From the NCBI RefSeq assembly GCF_000235625.1, contig NZ_AGTR01000009.1, positions 1 to 64,000 on the forward strand: DNA of 64,000 nucleotides, in the 5' to 3' direction. This DNA comes from Marinobacter manganoxydans MnI7-9 (GTDB lineage: Bacteria; Pseudomonadota; Gammaproteobacteria; Pseudomonadales; Oleiphilaceae). The position numbers and the translations under genes were made by a program. The notes below the pieces were generated by a model. The model did not search any database, was not told the DNA's origin, and was given only the letters and a program-made list of their open reading frames with translations. This document shows positions 41,307 through 49,134 of this stretch, piece after piece (the stretch's first letter is position 1; every line of letters begins with the position of its first letter).

Positions 41307-41902
41307 CACTTATCTCCAAAGTAGCCTTTGCGGTCCATTTTGAGCTTCCGCCAAATCGGCAGAATCTTCTGCACCAGCTCATCACGATTTCGAATCGCTC
41401 GAATTCGAATGATCGGTTGATCCGCATCTTTTGTTTCAAGGACCAGCGTGGACAGACCGAACAGCCCCATGAGCCCTGCCGGCGGACTCTTGATATCCGA
41501 GACCTCTGACATCTCGCAGAACAACTCTTGGCGGAAAATTGAGGTAATGCCCTTCGCTTCTTTGATCTTGTTGCGGGTGATAACTGTCCGCTCACACTTC
41601 ACAGTTAGGTAGGACATGAGAACGTTCAGGACGCCAACGATGAGAAGCCCGTAGATTGAATACCTGACGACTTGATCGATCAGTGGTGTGTATTGCGCTT
41701 TAAGGCCTGCGTTCCACAACACCAGGCCAACGCCGGCTGCCGCAAAAACAAGGCCCCAAAAGATAAAGCTGCCAAGATTCACTATCTGGGATGGACTGCC
41801 CTCCCAGACGACTTCTTCGTTGTCATATGAAACGGGGGTGCTAGCGTCCAAAGGATCCGATTTCGGATTCGCTTCAGCCTCGATTTGATTGGTTTCACTC
41901 AT
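41306..41902 (-). CDS. membrane protein with bacterial PH domain (YdbS/DUF304-like)
   Basis: A 198-residue protein: an acidic N-terminal ~30 residues, then VVWEGSPSQIVNLGSFIFWG, the usual start of bPH2 membrane proteins. Two spans follow (about 45-65 and 80-100), then the PH-like domain with YLTVKCERTVITRNKI and VSDIKSPPAGLMGLFGLSTLVLET. Such domains sit on the cytoplasmic face or in the periplasm and often mediate membrane or partner binding. It is the only gene of the nine-gene run with a recognisable fold. Confidence 0.75.
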   Translation of the reverse strand: MSETNQIEAEANPKSDPLDASTPVSYDNEEVVWEGSPSQIVNLGSFIFWGLVFAAAGVGLVLWNAGLKAQYTPLIDQVVRYSIYGLLIVGVLNVLMSYLTVKCERTVITRNKIKEAKGITSIFRQELFCEMSEVSDIKSPPAGLMGLFGLSTLVLETKDADQPIIRIRAIRNRDELVQKILPIWRKLKMDRKGYFGDK

Positions 41903-41911
41903 GATGTCGTC

Positions 41912-42331
41912 CTATGCAGCTCGAGCATGTTCCAGGCAAGCCAGTGCCGTCGTAATCGACGCAGTTGCCGGAACGTCGGGCTGGTGCCTGTTGGGTTTAT
42001 GGTGGAGGTGGCCTGTCGAGCCCAGAACGAGGTGAACCACTGGTCTCAGTCCGGCGGAAGCCAAAAGCCAATTGTCTGGTTGATGATCAACAACGATCAG
42101 AACATCCTGCGGGCGGGATTGGGCAATCACGCTGCCCAATATGGTTTCCGGATCCCTTGCCAGGTCCAGATTGTCTAAAACCAGGACCGGGCACTCTGAG
42201 GGAATCTGAATCACGTTCTGCCTCTTGCACTCAATCAGGCAAAACTTAGAAAAGTGTTCGAGCAACTGAAATAAACTTCGTTCGATGGCCGCGTCGGCAG
42301 TGTGGAATTTGGTAACCCGCATGACATTCAT
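41912..42331 (-). CDS. hypothetical protein with DNLD segment
   Basis: A 139-residue protein of unknown family. The middle, CPVLVLDNLDLARDPETILGS then DVLIVVDHQPDNWL, reads like the Walker-B strand and following helix of a P-loop fold, but there is no Walker A, so NTP binding is not supported. ATG 42331 has GAGGGCGG upstream; an earlier GTG at 42346 is possible. It follows the membrane protein gene with no gap. Confidence 0.5.
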   Translation of the reverse strand: MNVMRVTKFHTADAAIERSLFQLLEHFSKFCLIECKRQNVIQIPSECPVLVLDNLDLARDPETILGSVIAQSRPQDVLIVVDHQPDNWLLASAGLRPVVHLVLGSTGHLHHKPNRHQPDVPATASITTALACLEHARAA

Positions 42332-42342
42332 TGTTACCGCCC

Positions 42343-42645
42343 TCACCTTAAAGCCCGCTCAAACGCGCCAAGCAACAACATGAAGCTGATCGACATGCCC
42401 AGTGCGGTGATTGCTCGACTGATGCTGCGATACACACGTTCTTTCTCTTTATAAAGTCCTATTACAGAAAGCCCGATCTCTACGCAGGCAAAGAGAATTC
42501 CCATCTTCGCGGAGATGAAGAGCAACAGAGGAAACGTCATGCTGACCGGGTCACCCATCTGGATGATGACAAACATCGCGATCGCAGCAGCCAAGACAAC
42601 GAGAATCGGGTATGACCGGGGCGAGCGAAGCCAGCGGGAAAGCAT
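42343..42645 (-). CDS. hypothetical small membrane protein
   Basis: A 100-residue protein with three predicted spans (ILVVLAAAIAMFVIIQMG; FPLLLFISAKMGILFACVEIG; ITALGMSISFMLLLGAF) separated by short charged loops. No family recognised. Its start is 3 bp after the preceding stop, within the leftward operon. Confidence 0.6.
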   Translation of the reverse strand: MLSRWLRSPRSYPILVVLAAAIAMFVIIQMGDPVSMTFPLLLFISAKMGILFACVEIGLSVIGLYKEKERVYRSISRAITALGMSISFMLLLGAFERALR

Positions 42646-42648
42646 CTT

Positions 42649-42924
42649 TTACAAACCAGACGCGATTTTCGGACGCGTCCATACTTTGACGGGCGGATGA
42701 TCAGCTTTTCTGTCTGCCAGGACACCATCAAACATCGCCACCAGCCGAATCACTGAAATCCCCTCTTTTACTGCAAGAGCGATAATTCGGAAATAAGCCG
42801 CAGTGGCTGAATCGGCCGTTGCCTCGAACTGGTATTTGGTCCGATTTTCCGTATACACGTCGGCATTGAAAAATTGCCCATCACAAAGCCGGCCGCCGAA
42901 GTTCGCGTGAACGATATTGGTCAA
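42649..42924 (-). CDS. hypothetical small soluble protein
   Basis: A 91-residue protein. It reads NADVYTENRTKYQFEATADSATAAYFRIIALAVKEG, a strand-helix pattern that might form a small alpha/beta domain. No motif or family is recognised. Spacing of 3 bp to the next gene supports its membership of the operon. Confidence 0.55.
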   Translation of the reverse strand: MTNIVHANFGGRLCDGQFFNADVYTENRTKYQFEATADSATAAYFRIIALAVKEGISVIRLVAMFDGVLADRKADHPPVKVWTRPKIASGL

Positions 42925-42936
42925 AAGGTCACCCCG

Positions 42937-43098
42937 TCAGAGAAAAAGTGAAGCGAAAAGGACCAGTGCGGCGCCTGTGATGACAACATTGATCTGTCGA
43001 TCCTGAGACAGAAGCTGCTCACGCTGCTGGCCGTCGATCTTTCCGGACTGGAAAAGCCGGTTAACGAGCCATCTGATAAACGGTGTGGTGATGAACAT
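42937..43098 (-). CDS. hypothetical 53-residue membrane peptide
   Basis: The start at 43098 is chosen because AGGAGG lies eight bases upstream; an upstream GTG at 43140 has no such site. The peptide has an amphipathic N-terminal part (FIRWLVNRLFQSGKIDGQQR) and one C-terminal span (INVVITGAALVLFASLFL). Function unknown; its size and form are like small membrane-protein regulators, which is only a resemblance. Confidence 0.5.
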   Translation of the reverse strand: MFITTPFIRWLVNRLFQSGKIDGQQREQLLSQDRQINVVITGAALVLFASLFL

Positions 43099-43181
43099 GA
43101 AGGCGCCCTCCTGAGCTTTTTGCCAGTCTATTGAGGCCACTCGACGAATTGGAGATCAAAAGGTCAGCGGAGTGTGACCTT

Positions 43182-43733
43182 TTAAAATTCGGGTCTCGGG
43201 TAGTCCCCGGCGGCCAGAGCCTGCTCAACAAGCGCAATCTGAAACACCAGGTATGCGGCTGTATTCAGATTCTGCGAGTCATCCAACCACGACTGAAGTG
43301 TTCCAGCTTCCTGCTGCTTGAAGACTTCAAAGGCGTCGGCGCGCGCAACCGCGGGGTTGATGTTGCTGTAGGGCAGGAAACTGGCAAGAGAGTGTTGCCG
43401 AGCCAGGCGAAGGATCACTTCGCGTGCTCTATCGAGGATCTTCCTATCATTCCGGTACAAAACACCGACCGGCGTGCGCAAAGCCATCCAGGTAGCAATG
43501 TCCGCCAGCAAGAATCGTCCTGATAGTGAGTAGTGAACGAGGATGATCGAAGCCGAAACCAATCCCACCTGATCAGCAATGCCGGCCGCCTCGAACCGAA
43601 AGCTCAGTTCAACCAGAAGAAACACTGACAAAGCCCAGATGACAAGTGAGGCTCCAGCCGCAATCAGGCGAGCCGGTGTACTGGACAGACCTTGAAAACT
43701 AACCGTCTTGAGCAGTTCTGATGTGAAACTCAT
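43182..43733 (-). CDS. hypothetical membrane protein (first gene of unknown operon)
   Basis: A 183-residue protein with two adjacent spans (LIAAGASLVIWALSVFLLVEL; VGLVSASIILVHYSLSG) followed by a soluble C-terminal half (KILDRAREVILRLARQHSLASF; AYLVFQIALVEQALAAGDYP). No family recognised. It is first in the leftward run of nine genes; a weak promoter-like TTGCTC lies about 70 bp upstream. Confidence 0.6.
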   Translation of the reverse strand: MSFTSELLKTVSFQGLSSTPARLIAAGASLVIWALSVFLLVELSFRFEAAGIADQVGLVSASIILVHYSLSGRFLLADIATWMALRTPVGVLYRNDRKILDRAREVILRLARQHSLASFLPYSNINPAVARADAFEVFKQQEAGTLQSWLDDSQNLNTAAYLVFQIALVEQALAAGDYPRPEF

Positions 43734-43942
43734 GTCCCCGATGTCCCTGTTTTATTGACTTATTCTTAGCTTCTCACAGAATTCTTCACGAGCAAGAGCC
43801 TTACGCCGTCGGCAAATAGCAGTTATGAATTTCGTGGGAATAGCGGGTTCAGAGACAGACGTCTATTTAAGAGCGGTCTATTCGGTCGGTTTGCCCAAAT
43901 CAACAAACGCTATGGTCGCAAAGCGAACATTCAGACTTGGGG

Positions 43943-44038
43943 GTAACGCGCTTGTTTATCGGCGCCCATGCAGAGCAGCGAAATGGGCGTCCGGTGGAAG
44001 GCCGGAGGCCTAGAACGTATTACAACTATTTGTTAAGT
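43943..44038 (-). repeat. attC-like recombination site E
   Basis: On the minus strand it opens with ACTTAAC (inverse core) and closes with GCGCGTTA, with internal palindromic stretches (GGCCTCCGGCC; CGGACGCCCAT/ATGGGCGCCG). The stop codon of the preceding cassette ORF lies inside it, as usual in integron cassettes. The half near the cassette resembles site A at 47635-47726. Confidence 0.68.
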
Positions 44039-44700
44039 GCTTTACTCCAAGTCCTTGACTTGGTGACCTCCCACTCTGTTTTCAGAATTTTCTGCAGCTC
44101 CTCGACAATGACCTCAATTTTTTCATCTTTAAGGGTCATCGTATTGAAGTCGTATACGTCCCTTTTCACGCCATCAAGGACTTCAAAGAGTCGCTTCGTC
44201 TCAGGCTCATTCAGCTTGAAGAGCATTTTCAGCTTTGATGCCAACCGATAATACTGAGAGCGCTTCTCGGTCAGAGGCCCGAAGACATTTTCAATTTCCT
44301 GCTCAAACCTTTCAAAGGCCGGATGATCACCGTGATTGGCTGCGTCACGCTTGTTCTCAACAGCTATGTTGCGCCTTACCGATAGGAAATGGAGCTCATG
44401 TACCACTTGGCAAAGTTGAGAACCGGTTTCTCGAACTTCTTGAAGCCATTGATGCCGAAATTCAGAAACTTTGTTCTCGTGTTCATCCTTCCTTGATTTT
44501 TCAGCTAACGAATTCTGAGACGCCACGGCCGATCTATTCGAAAAATACGTTACAGTCGCTGCAGCAACGACTATGAGAATAGTTATTAAAAATGGCAGGT
44601 TTTGAAGCAGGATATCCCACCAAGAACTTGGAGATTCGGCTAGCTCCAGCGGAATCTTGCCATCAAAGGCTATTACATGGCTTGTCTGCGTCTGACTCAT
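44026..44700 (-). CDS. cassette protein: single-span coiled-coil protein of unknown function
   Basis: A 224-residue protein anchored by one span (LPFLITILIVVAAATVTYF, about residues 35-54), then a long charged helical region (SRKDEHENKVSEFRHQWLQEV; FEQEIENVFGPLTEKRSQYYR). No enzymatic motif. The start ATG 44700 follows AGGGCG; a TTG 15 bp earlier is in frame. It is bracketed by attC-like sites on both sides, so it is a mobile gene cassette. Similar single-span coiled-coil proteins are common orphans in cassette arrays. Confidence 0.65.
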   Translation of the reverse strand: MSQTQTSHVIAFDGKIPLELAESPSSWWDILLQNLPFLITILIVVAAATVTYFSNRSAVASQNSLAEKSRKDEHENKVSEFRHQWLQEVRETGSQLCQVVHELHFLSVRRNIAVENKRDAANHGDHPAFERFEQEIENVFGPLTEKRSQYYRLASKLKMLFKLNEPETKRLFEVLDGVKRDVYDFNTMTLKDEKIEVIVEELQKILKTEWEVTKSRTWSKALNK

Positions 44701-44714
44701 AAACGCCCTGTACA

Positions 44715-44767
44715 ATTAACGGCGCGCTCTGCGGAAAATTTTTTCGACAGCAGCACTTTGTTAAGTG
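44715..44767 (-). repeat. short attC-like site D
   Basis: On the minus strand ACTTAAC ... GCCGTTAATT with paired inner segments (TGCTGC.. / ..GCAGAG) gives a 53-bp attC-like hairpin, at the short end for such sites. It closes an ORF-less mini-cassette interrupted by the IS1380-family element. Confidence 0.58.
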
Positions 44768-44793
44768 ATTTCAATCCAATGCTATCCATTTAG

Positions 44794-46353
44794 CCCGGAT
44801 TTCTCATAGGTCCCCAGCAAGTCTCGCAGACTGTGCGGGTTATCGCCATGACCGCTCATTTGCGGCCGTGATTGATTAATAATCGATCAATTTCTGTTGT
44901 CCGGACACACGGCCCCCTTTCCCCCATTGAGTCGGGCCGGGGGAGCCCGGGCTTCTATCCCGGAACCAGTCGACGCACCAGGCCAGAGAGTTCGTCTTTG
45001 TAAGGGTAGCTCTCACTCATCAGCACCCGGATTCGACGGGTATTGCGTATGATCACCGCGCCAACCTTGATCAGCTTCAGCCGCAGGTTACTGGCGCTCA
45101 TTCTCTCGAAGGGCGTCTTTTTCAGGTGGGCCCGTAATCGCTCGAACAACGTGTAGGCAAAGCCCGGCAGGAGCAACCGCCACTGATTGGTCCACCACCG
45201 CGTGCTGGAGGTGCGATCTGCGAACAGACACAACTGCTGATCCTTAATCCGGTTTTCCATGTCGCCCCGGGCACAGTATTGCTCGTAGTAGAGTTTAACG
45301 CCGTCGTCGTAACGGGAACTGATGATGAACCTGGGGTTGGCACCCAGTTCGCCTTCTTCCAGCCGGGCGACCACCCAGCGGGGGTGTTTCCAGGTGCGGG
45401 CCTGGTATTGGAACCGGTAGGTGGCGGAGACTTTTTCACCCAGTTCGTCGTGAGCCTTGCGAACCAGCATTGAGGGTGCGTCTACCTCCTTGAGCAGTCG
45501 GCTGTTCTTACTGATACCGACCAGATAATCCACCTGATTCCGGTCGCACCAGCTCAACAATCGAGGACGATAAAAGCCGCTGTCACCCCGGAACACGATG
45601 CGGGTATCCGGCCAGAACTGTCGGATGAACCTCACCAGCAGGGCCAAGATGGCCCAGCTGTGGCGGCTGTCGCTTCGGTTGCTGGTGCGCAGGTAGCTCA
45701 CTAGCAGATGGCGACCGCAGAACACGTACAATGGGAAGTAACAATGGTGATCGTAGTAGGCGTTAAAGAACTTGCCGGGCTGGTCGCCATGCACCGGAAC
45801 ATCAGTGCCATCAAAATCCAGCACAATTTCCTTGGGTGGAGTCTCGTGCTGTTCAATGAAGTGATGCCACAGCAGTTCGTGGGCTTTGACAACCGCCTGC
45901 CGGTCCACGCGCTGTTCCATGCGGCACAAGGTCGATTTGCCCGCCAGAATGGCATCTTCACCGGTCGCGGTCTGAAGTGCCTGATCAGCGCGTAGCGCCT
46001 CGTGATCGTTCAGGTCTTCGTACCCGGCGGCCACGCCAAAGACCCGCTGCCGGATCATGGTCTGAAGCTTGTGGCGAACCAGTACCGGATTACGGGCATC
46101 GTTCAGAACCGTAGCCAGGCGCTGAGTGAGTTGGTGTTGTTTGTCGACTTCGCGAAGCAGGAGCAATCCGGCATCGGAGGTGATGTGGCCACCGGAGAAG
46201 TCGGCTTCAATTTGACGGCGAGAGAGTGGCGAGAAGGTCAGTTTTTCAGGTACCATTTTGGATAGCGGCTGTTGGTGCTTGGTGAACGGTGTAAGGTCCT
46301 GAAACTATAGCACTTTCAGCCGCTTTCTTTTATCCCGTCATGAGAAATCCGGG
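44794..46353 (-). mobile_element. IS1380-family insertion sequence (1,560 bp) with TTAG target duplication
   Basis: Fourteen-base perfect terminal inverted repeats CCCGGATTTCTCAT lie at 44794-44807 and 46340-46353. The direct repeat TTAG flanks both ends (44790-44793 and 46354-46357). One intact transposase fills the element. Its insertion splits a short spacer between attC-like sites C and D in the cassette array, and the intact duplication points to recent insertion. Confidence 0.9.
44955..46256 (-). CDS. IS1380-family transposase
   Basis: A 433-residue DDE (IS4-clan) transposase. Family features are SRRQIEADFSGGHITSDAGLLLLREVD at the start, the first Asp in IVLDFDGTDVPVHG, the second Asp in IVFRGDSGFYRP, and the YREK-like QYCARGDMENRIKD with the Glu. 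The length agrees with complete family members and no lesion is seen. Confidence 0.94.
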   Translation of the reverse strand: MVPEKLTFSPLSRRQIEADFSGGHITSDAGLLLLREVDKQHQLTQRLATVLNDARNPVLVRHKLQTMIRQRVFGVAAGYEDLNDHEALRADQALQTATGEDAILAGKSTLCRMEQRVDRQAVVKAHELLWHHFIEQHETPPKEIVLDFDGTDVPVHGDQPGKFFNAYYDHHCYFPLYVFCGRHLLVSYLRTSNRSDSRHSWAILALLVRFIRQFWPDTRIVFRGDSGFYRPRLLSWCDRNQVDYLVGISKNSRLLKEVDAPSMLVRKAHDELGEKVSATYRFQYQARTWKHPRWVVARLEEGELGANPRFIISSRYDDGVKLYYEQYCARGDMENRIKDQQLCLFADRTSSTRWWTNQWRLLLPGFAYTLFERLRAHLKKTPFERMSASNLRLKLIKVGAVIIRNTRRIRVLMSESYPYKDELSGLVRRLVPG

Positions 46354-46360
46354 TTAGTCT

Positions 46361-46455
46361 GTATAACGCCAGCGCACAACGGCGCCCTTGAAATGGAGGC
46401 GCCGCCGCAATGTAAAGGGCGGCCGCAGGCCGTGAATTGCTGCGCCTTGTTAAAT
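46361..46455 (-). repeat. attC site C
   Basis: On the minus strand ATTTAACAAGGCGCAGC opens and GCGCTGGCGTTATAC closes a 95-bp imperfect palindrome (GGCGCAGC / GCGCTGGCG; GCGGCCGCCC / GGGCGCCG region). It has the clearest attC form in the array. The stop codon of the adjacent ORF lies within its first bases. Confidence 0.78.
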
Positions 46456-46830
46456 TTGGTTGCGACCGACGCCATGAATTACCCCCGCAGCAATGAGCGC
46501 GATGATGGCGACAATGTCTGCGATGACGACCTTGCGAACGGACTCATTGTACCCGCCAACTGACCACGCAATCGCGATGAAGGACACAACGCTGACGAGG
46601 CCAGCGACAATTGCCAATGTTTGCAACGATGGCTGGAAAGCTGCATACACCAAGAACAGACCGAGAAGTCCAAACAGGATAGCCCGGTGGCGCATCAGGA
46701 TTTCGATATTGGGCTCCCCCAAGGAAATGCCATATAAAGCGGCCAGCCGCTCCACGCCCAGCACCCCGGAAACGGGCAGAAGATGAATGATGCCTACGAG
46801 CACCAACAGGCCTGTGACAACTTTCTCCAT
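46450..46830 (-). CDS. cassette protein: four-span membrane protein
   Basis: A 126-residue hydrophobic protein with about four spans (VVTGLLVLVGIIHLLPVSGV; RAILFGLLGLFLVYAAF; LAIVAGLVSVVSFIAIAWSV; VVIADIVAIIALIAAGVIHGV). Proteins of this type occur often in environmental integron arrays and are sometimes mislabelled; no function is supported here. ATG 46830 is preceded by GGGAGGAAACGCGAAC. It is a complete cassette with attC site C downstream. Confidence 0.68.
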   Translation of the reverse strand: MEKVVTGLLVLVGIIHLLPVSGVLGVERLAALYGISLGEPNIEILMRHRAILFGLLGLFLVYAAFQPSLQTLAIVAGLVSVVSFIAIAWSVGGYNESVRKVVIADIVAIIALIAAGVIHGVGRNQI

Positions 46831-46849
46831 GTTCGCGTTTCCTCCCTGA

Positions 46850-46945
46850 ATTTAACGCTTGCAGCATGCGCGCCCACGGAATGTAGCCGAAGGCGCAATG
46901 TAAATGTAGTGGACGTCGCTGTGCCTGCACTTGATACTAATTCTC
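46850..46945 (-). repeat. attC-like site B (weak)
   Basis: On the minus strand the region from about 46945 to GCAAGCGTTAAAT (46862-46850) ends with a good core site and contains GTGCAGGCA / GCATGCTGC-like pairing, but the opening core is poor. It should close the acetyltransferase cassette, whose end was altered by the hairpin element just upstream. Confidence 0.45.
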
Positions 46946-46953
46946 ACTTCTAG

Positions 46954-47112
46954 TGTCTCGTCTGGCTAATTCCTTAATCTACTGCTTGCCTCTGAGAAGC
47001 CGAAAAGCGTCGTTCTGCTGTCTCGATTTGGAACCACCAAACCTTCACCAGCACGCCTAGCTCTTCGGCTTCTCAGAAGCTCAGTAGATTGAGGAATTAG
47101 CCAGACGGGACA
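46954..47112. mobile_element. 159-bp MITE-like hairpin element with CTAG duplication
   Basis: Long inverted arms begin TGTCTCGTCTGGCTAATTCC and its near-exact inverse, and pair over about 60 bases each side. CTAG occurs directly outside both ends (46950-46953 and 47113-47116), consistent with a 4-bp duplication. Excising the element with one CTAG lets the acetyltransferase frame run on to YMARSEN and a stop, which supports real insertion rather than an ancestral structure. It has no coding capacity and would need a transposase in trans. Confidence 0.75.
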
Positions 47113-47597
47113 CTAGCCATATATACCGCTTCTCGCCCATATGCAGATAGGTCTCTCTTAAGCGACGCGCCTGCCGGCACAACCTCGAATCCATGGCGCA
47201 TCCAATACGATGATGCTCCCTGGATAGCAACCAAGAATATCCGCTTGTAACCCCTCTGGCTTGCGGTATCTAGTACTGCGTTCAGCATGTGTTTTGCAGC
47301 ACCTAGATCACGAGCGGAGGGCGTTACTGCCATATCGTGGATATACAAGCCATCCGCATTTGGAGGCACCGAATACTCACTGCCATCCAGCTCGGGTATT
47401 TCGCCGAACACCCATGGTAAAGATACAACGTAGCCCACCACCAGCTGCCCTTGGACTGCGGAAAAACAGAAATGAGGAGAGGTAGAGAGCTTTGCCGAAA
47501 ATGAATCTACGGATTCAAGAATGGCCTCGCTATAGCATTCCCTCTGTATGCGAGAAATCGCCGGGAGATCAGACTGTGACATTCCACGAATTTTCAT
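47097..47597 (-). CDS. GNAT-family N-acetyltransferase (gene cassette), C-terminus changed by a MITE
   Basis: A 166-residue GNAT protein beginning MKIRGMSQSDLPAISRIQRECY. The acetyl-CoA-binding region is YIHDMAVTPSARDLGAAKHML, matching the R/QxxGxG/A motif as RDLGAA, and YWMRHGFEVVP is the usual late motif. The last codons (ASVPSG) and the stop lie in the inserted hairpin element; the original ending was probably MARSEN. The change is at the extreme C-terminus, so activity may survive. Substrate unknown. Confidence 0.83.
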   Translation of the reverse strand: MKIRGMSQSDLPAISRIQRECYSEAILESVDSFSAKLSTSPHFCFSAVQGQLVVGYVVSLPWVFGEIPELDGSEYSVPPNADGLYIHDMAVTPSARDLGAAKHMLNAVLDTASQRGYKRIFLVAIQGASSYWMRHGFEVVPAGASLKRDLSAYGREAVYMASVPSG

Positions 47598-47634
47598 GTT
47601 GGCACGTATCGCGACCTATGTGAGTATCGCCATG

Positions 47635-47726
47635 CTTAGCGGCCGCCTTTGCGGAGCGAACGCGAAGAAAAGGCGGTCCGGTGAAGGCCCGTCAGGGCCG
47701 GAACGTACTGGAGCTACTTGTTAACT
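47635..47726 (-). repeat. attC-like site A
   Basis: On the minus strand AGTTAACAAGTAGC opens and GGCCGCTAAGC closes a 92-bp imperfect palindrome (GGCCCTGACGGGCC; GGACCGCC / GGCGGCC). It shares a half with site E. The ORF stop lies within it. Confidence 0.65.
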
Positions 47727-47989
47727 GGAATACCAAGACCTCGGCAAATCGTAGCCAGTGCAAAACCAATACCTACCCCAACCATATTCCAGGGAAACAC
47801 ATCTCCAATAGCGTAATACCCCAGCGTACCACCCAAACCAAAGCCTACCAGACCGACGACCGCCTTTTGCCTATGGGCTTCCCAAAATTCTTCTCGCTGG
47901 CGATTACTTTCCTGTCTCAGAGACAACTGCCGGCGCTTGGGCTCAAGAACGGCTTTCGAAGCCGCCTCCGACTGCTCTCGGGATAGCAT
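47714..47989 (-). CDS. cassette protein: small membrane protein
   Basis: A 91-residue protein with a charged N-terminal helix (SKAVLEPKRRQLSLRQESNRQ) followed by two hydrophobic segments (VVGLVGFGLGGTLGYYAIG; VGVGIGFALATICRGLG). No family recognised. AAAGGAGGTGCAAA precedes the ATG. It lies between attC-like site A and the IS110-family insertion, so it is a complete gene cassette. Confidence 0.62.
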   Translation of the reverse strand: MLSREQSEAASKAVLEPKRRQLSLRQESNRQREEFWEAHRQKAVVGLVGFGLGGTLGYYAIGDVFPWNMVGVGIGFALATICRGLGIPVNK

Positions 47990-48108
47990 TTTGCACCTCC
48001 TTTGCTGGTTGCCTGTTAACGAATGATATGGACTCCCCCTGCTCCCTCAGCATCGATGTGCCACATTGAAGGTGTCGAAGTCTTCAAGCGAAAGCAGGAG
48101 AAGCCATC

Positions 48109-49134
48109 ATGAATGTTACACCCATCGGCATCGATCTGGCGAAAACTGTGTTCAGTATTCATGGCACCGATCAACACGACAAGGTCGTGGTTCGCAAACG
48201 GCTCAATCGTCCTAAACTGCTGGCGTTCTTCGCACAACTGCCACCGTGCCTGATCGGCATGGAGGCCTGTTCCGGTGCCCATTACTGGGCTCGGGAGTTA
48301 ACCAAGCTCGGCCACGATGCCCGGATCATTGCACCCCGCTTTGTCGCTCCGTACCGCAAGAGCAGCAAGAACGACGACAATGATGCCGAGGCCATCTGCG
48401 AAGCCGTCAGCCGGCCCAATATGCGCTTTGTCCCGATCAAGACCGAAGCTCAACAAGCAGTGCTGTGCCTGCACCGCATCCGCCGTGGGCTGACCAAAGA
48501 GCGCACCGCGCAGATCAACCAGATTCGTGGTCTGTTGGCCGAGTTCGGACTGATTATTCCTCAAGGGCGCTATCACGCCCGACATCGAATTCCCGAAATC
48601 CTGGAAGATGCTGAAAACGGTTTACCCATGCTGGCCCGGCGTTTACTCAACAACATCAACCAGCGCATTCTCCTGCTCGATGAGGAGATCCTGGCCTATG
48701 ACCGGGAAATCGAAGCCATGGCCCGGCGCGACGAACAGGCCAAACGGTTGATGGCCATTCCGGGCATCGGCCCCCAAACAGCCACCGAGATATTGGCCAG
48801 TGCGCCGGATCCCAGACAGTTCAAAAGCGGAAGACACTTTGCCGCCTGGCTTGGGCTGGTGCCCAGGCAGTACTCGACCGGAGGCAAGCCCCGGCTGGGT
48901 AGAATCACAAAGCGCGGGGACAAGTACCTGCGAACGCTATTAATTCATGGTACCCGGGCGGTGATTGCCAAACTCGCCGACAAGAACGATCAACTCAGCG
49001 AGTGGGCCAAAGGGTTGGTGGAACGCCGCGGCTACAAACGAGCCGCCGTGGCACTGGCGGCCAAGAATGCCCGGATTATCTGGGCGCTGTTGATGAACCA
49101 AACCGAGTTTAAAACACAGCCTGCAGAGGGCTGA
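48109..49134 (+). CDS. IS110/IS1111-family transposase (RuvC-like DEDD recombinase)
   Basis: A 341-residue IS110-family recombinase. The RuvC-like half has D9 in GIDLAKTVFSIHG, Glu in IGMEACSGAHYW and Asp residues in KNDDNDAEAI. The Tnp_20 half has PGIGPQTATEILA and GRHFAAWLGLVPRQYSTGGK with the candidate catalytic Ser. It is full length and intact. It is transcribed opposite to the cassettes. Members of this family use a guide RNA from the element's own non-coding region to choose their target. Confidence 0.94.
   Translation: MNVTPIGIDLAKTVFSIHGTDQHDKVVVRKRLNRPKLLAFFAQLPPCLIGMEACSGAHYWARELTKLGHDARIIAPRFVAPYRKSSKNDDNDAEAICEAVSRPNMRFVPIKTEAQQAVLCLHRIRRGLTKERTAQINQIRGLLAEFGLIIPQGRYHARHRIPEILEDAENGLPMLARRLLNNINQRILLLDEEILAYDREIEAMARRDEQAKRLMAIPGIGPQTATEILASAPDPRQFKSGRHFAAWLGLVPRQYSTGGKPRLGRITKRGDKYLRTLLIHGTRAVIAKLADKNDQLSEWAKGLVERRGYKRAAVALAAKNARIIWALLMNQTEFKTQPAEG

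Noticed and set aside
46950-47116. Reading the large palindrome as the attC of the acetyltransferase cassette
   Set aside because: Its arms are nearly perfect and long, its ends lack core sites, and it is bordered by CTAG duplications. A better attC end occurs further on at 46850-46856.
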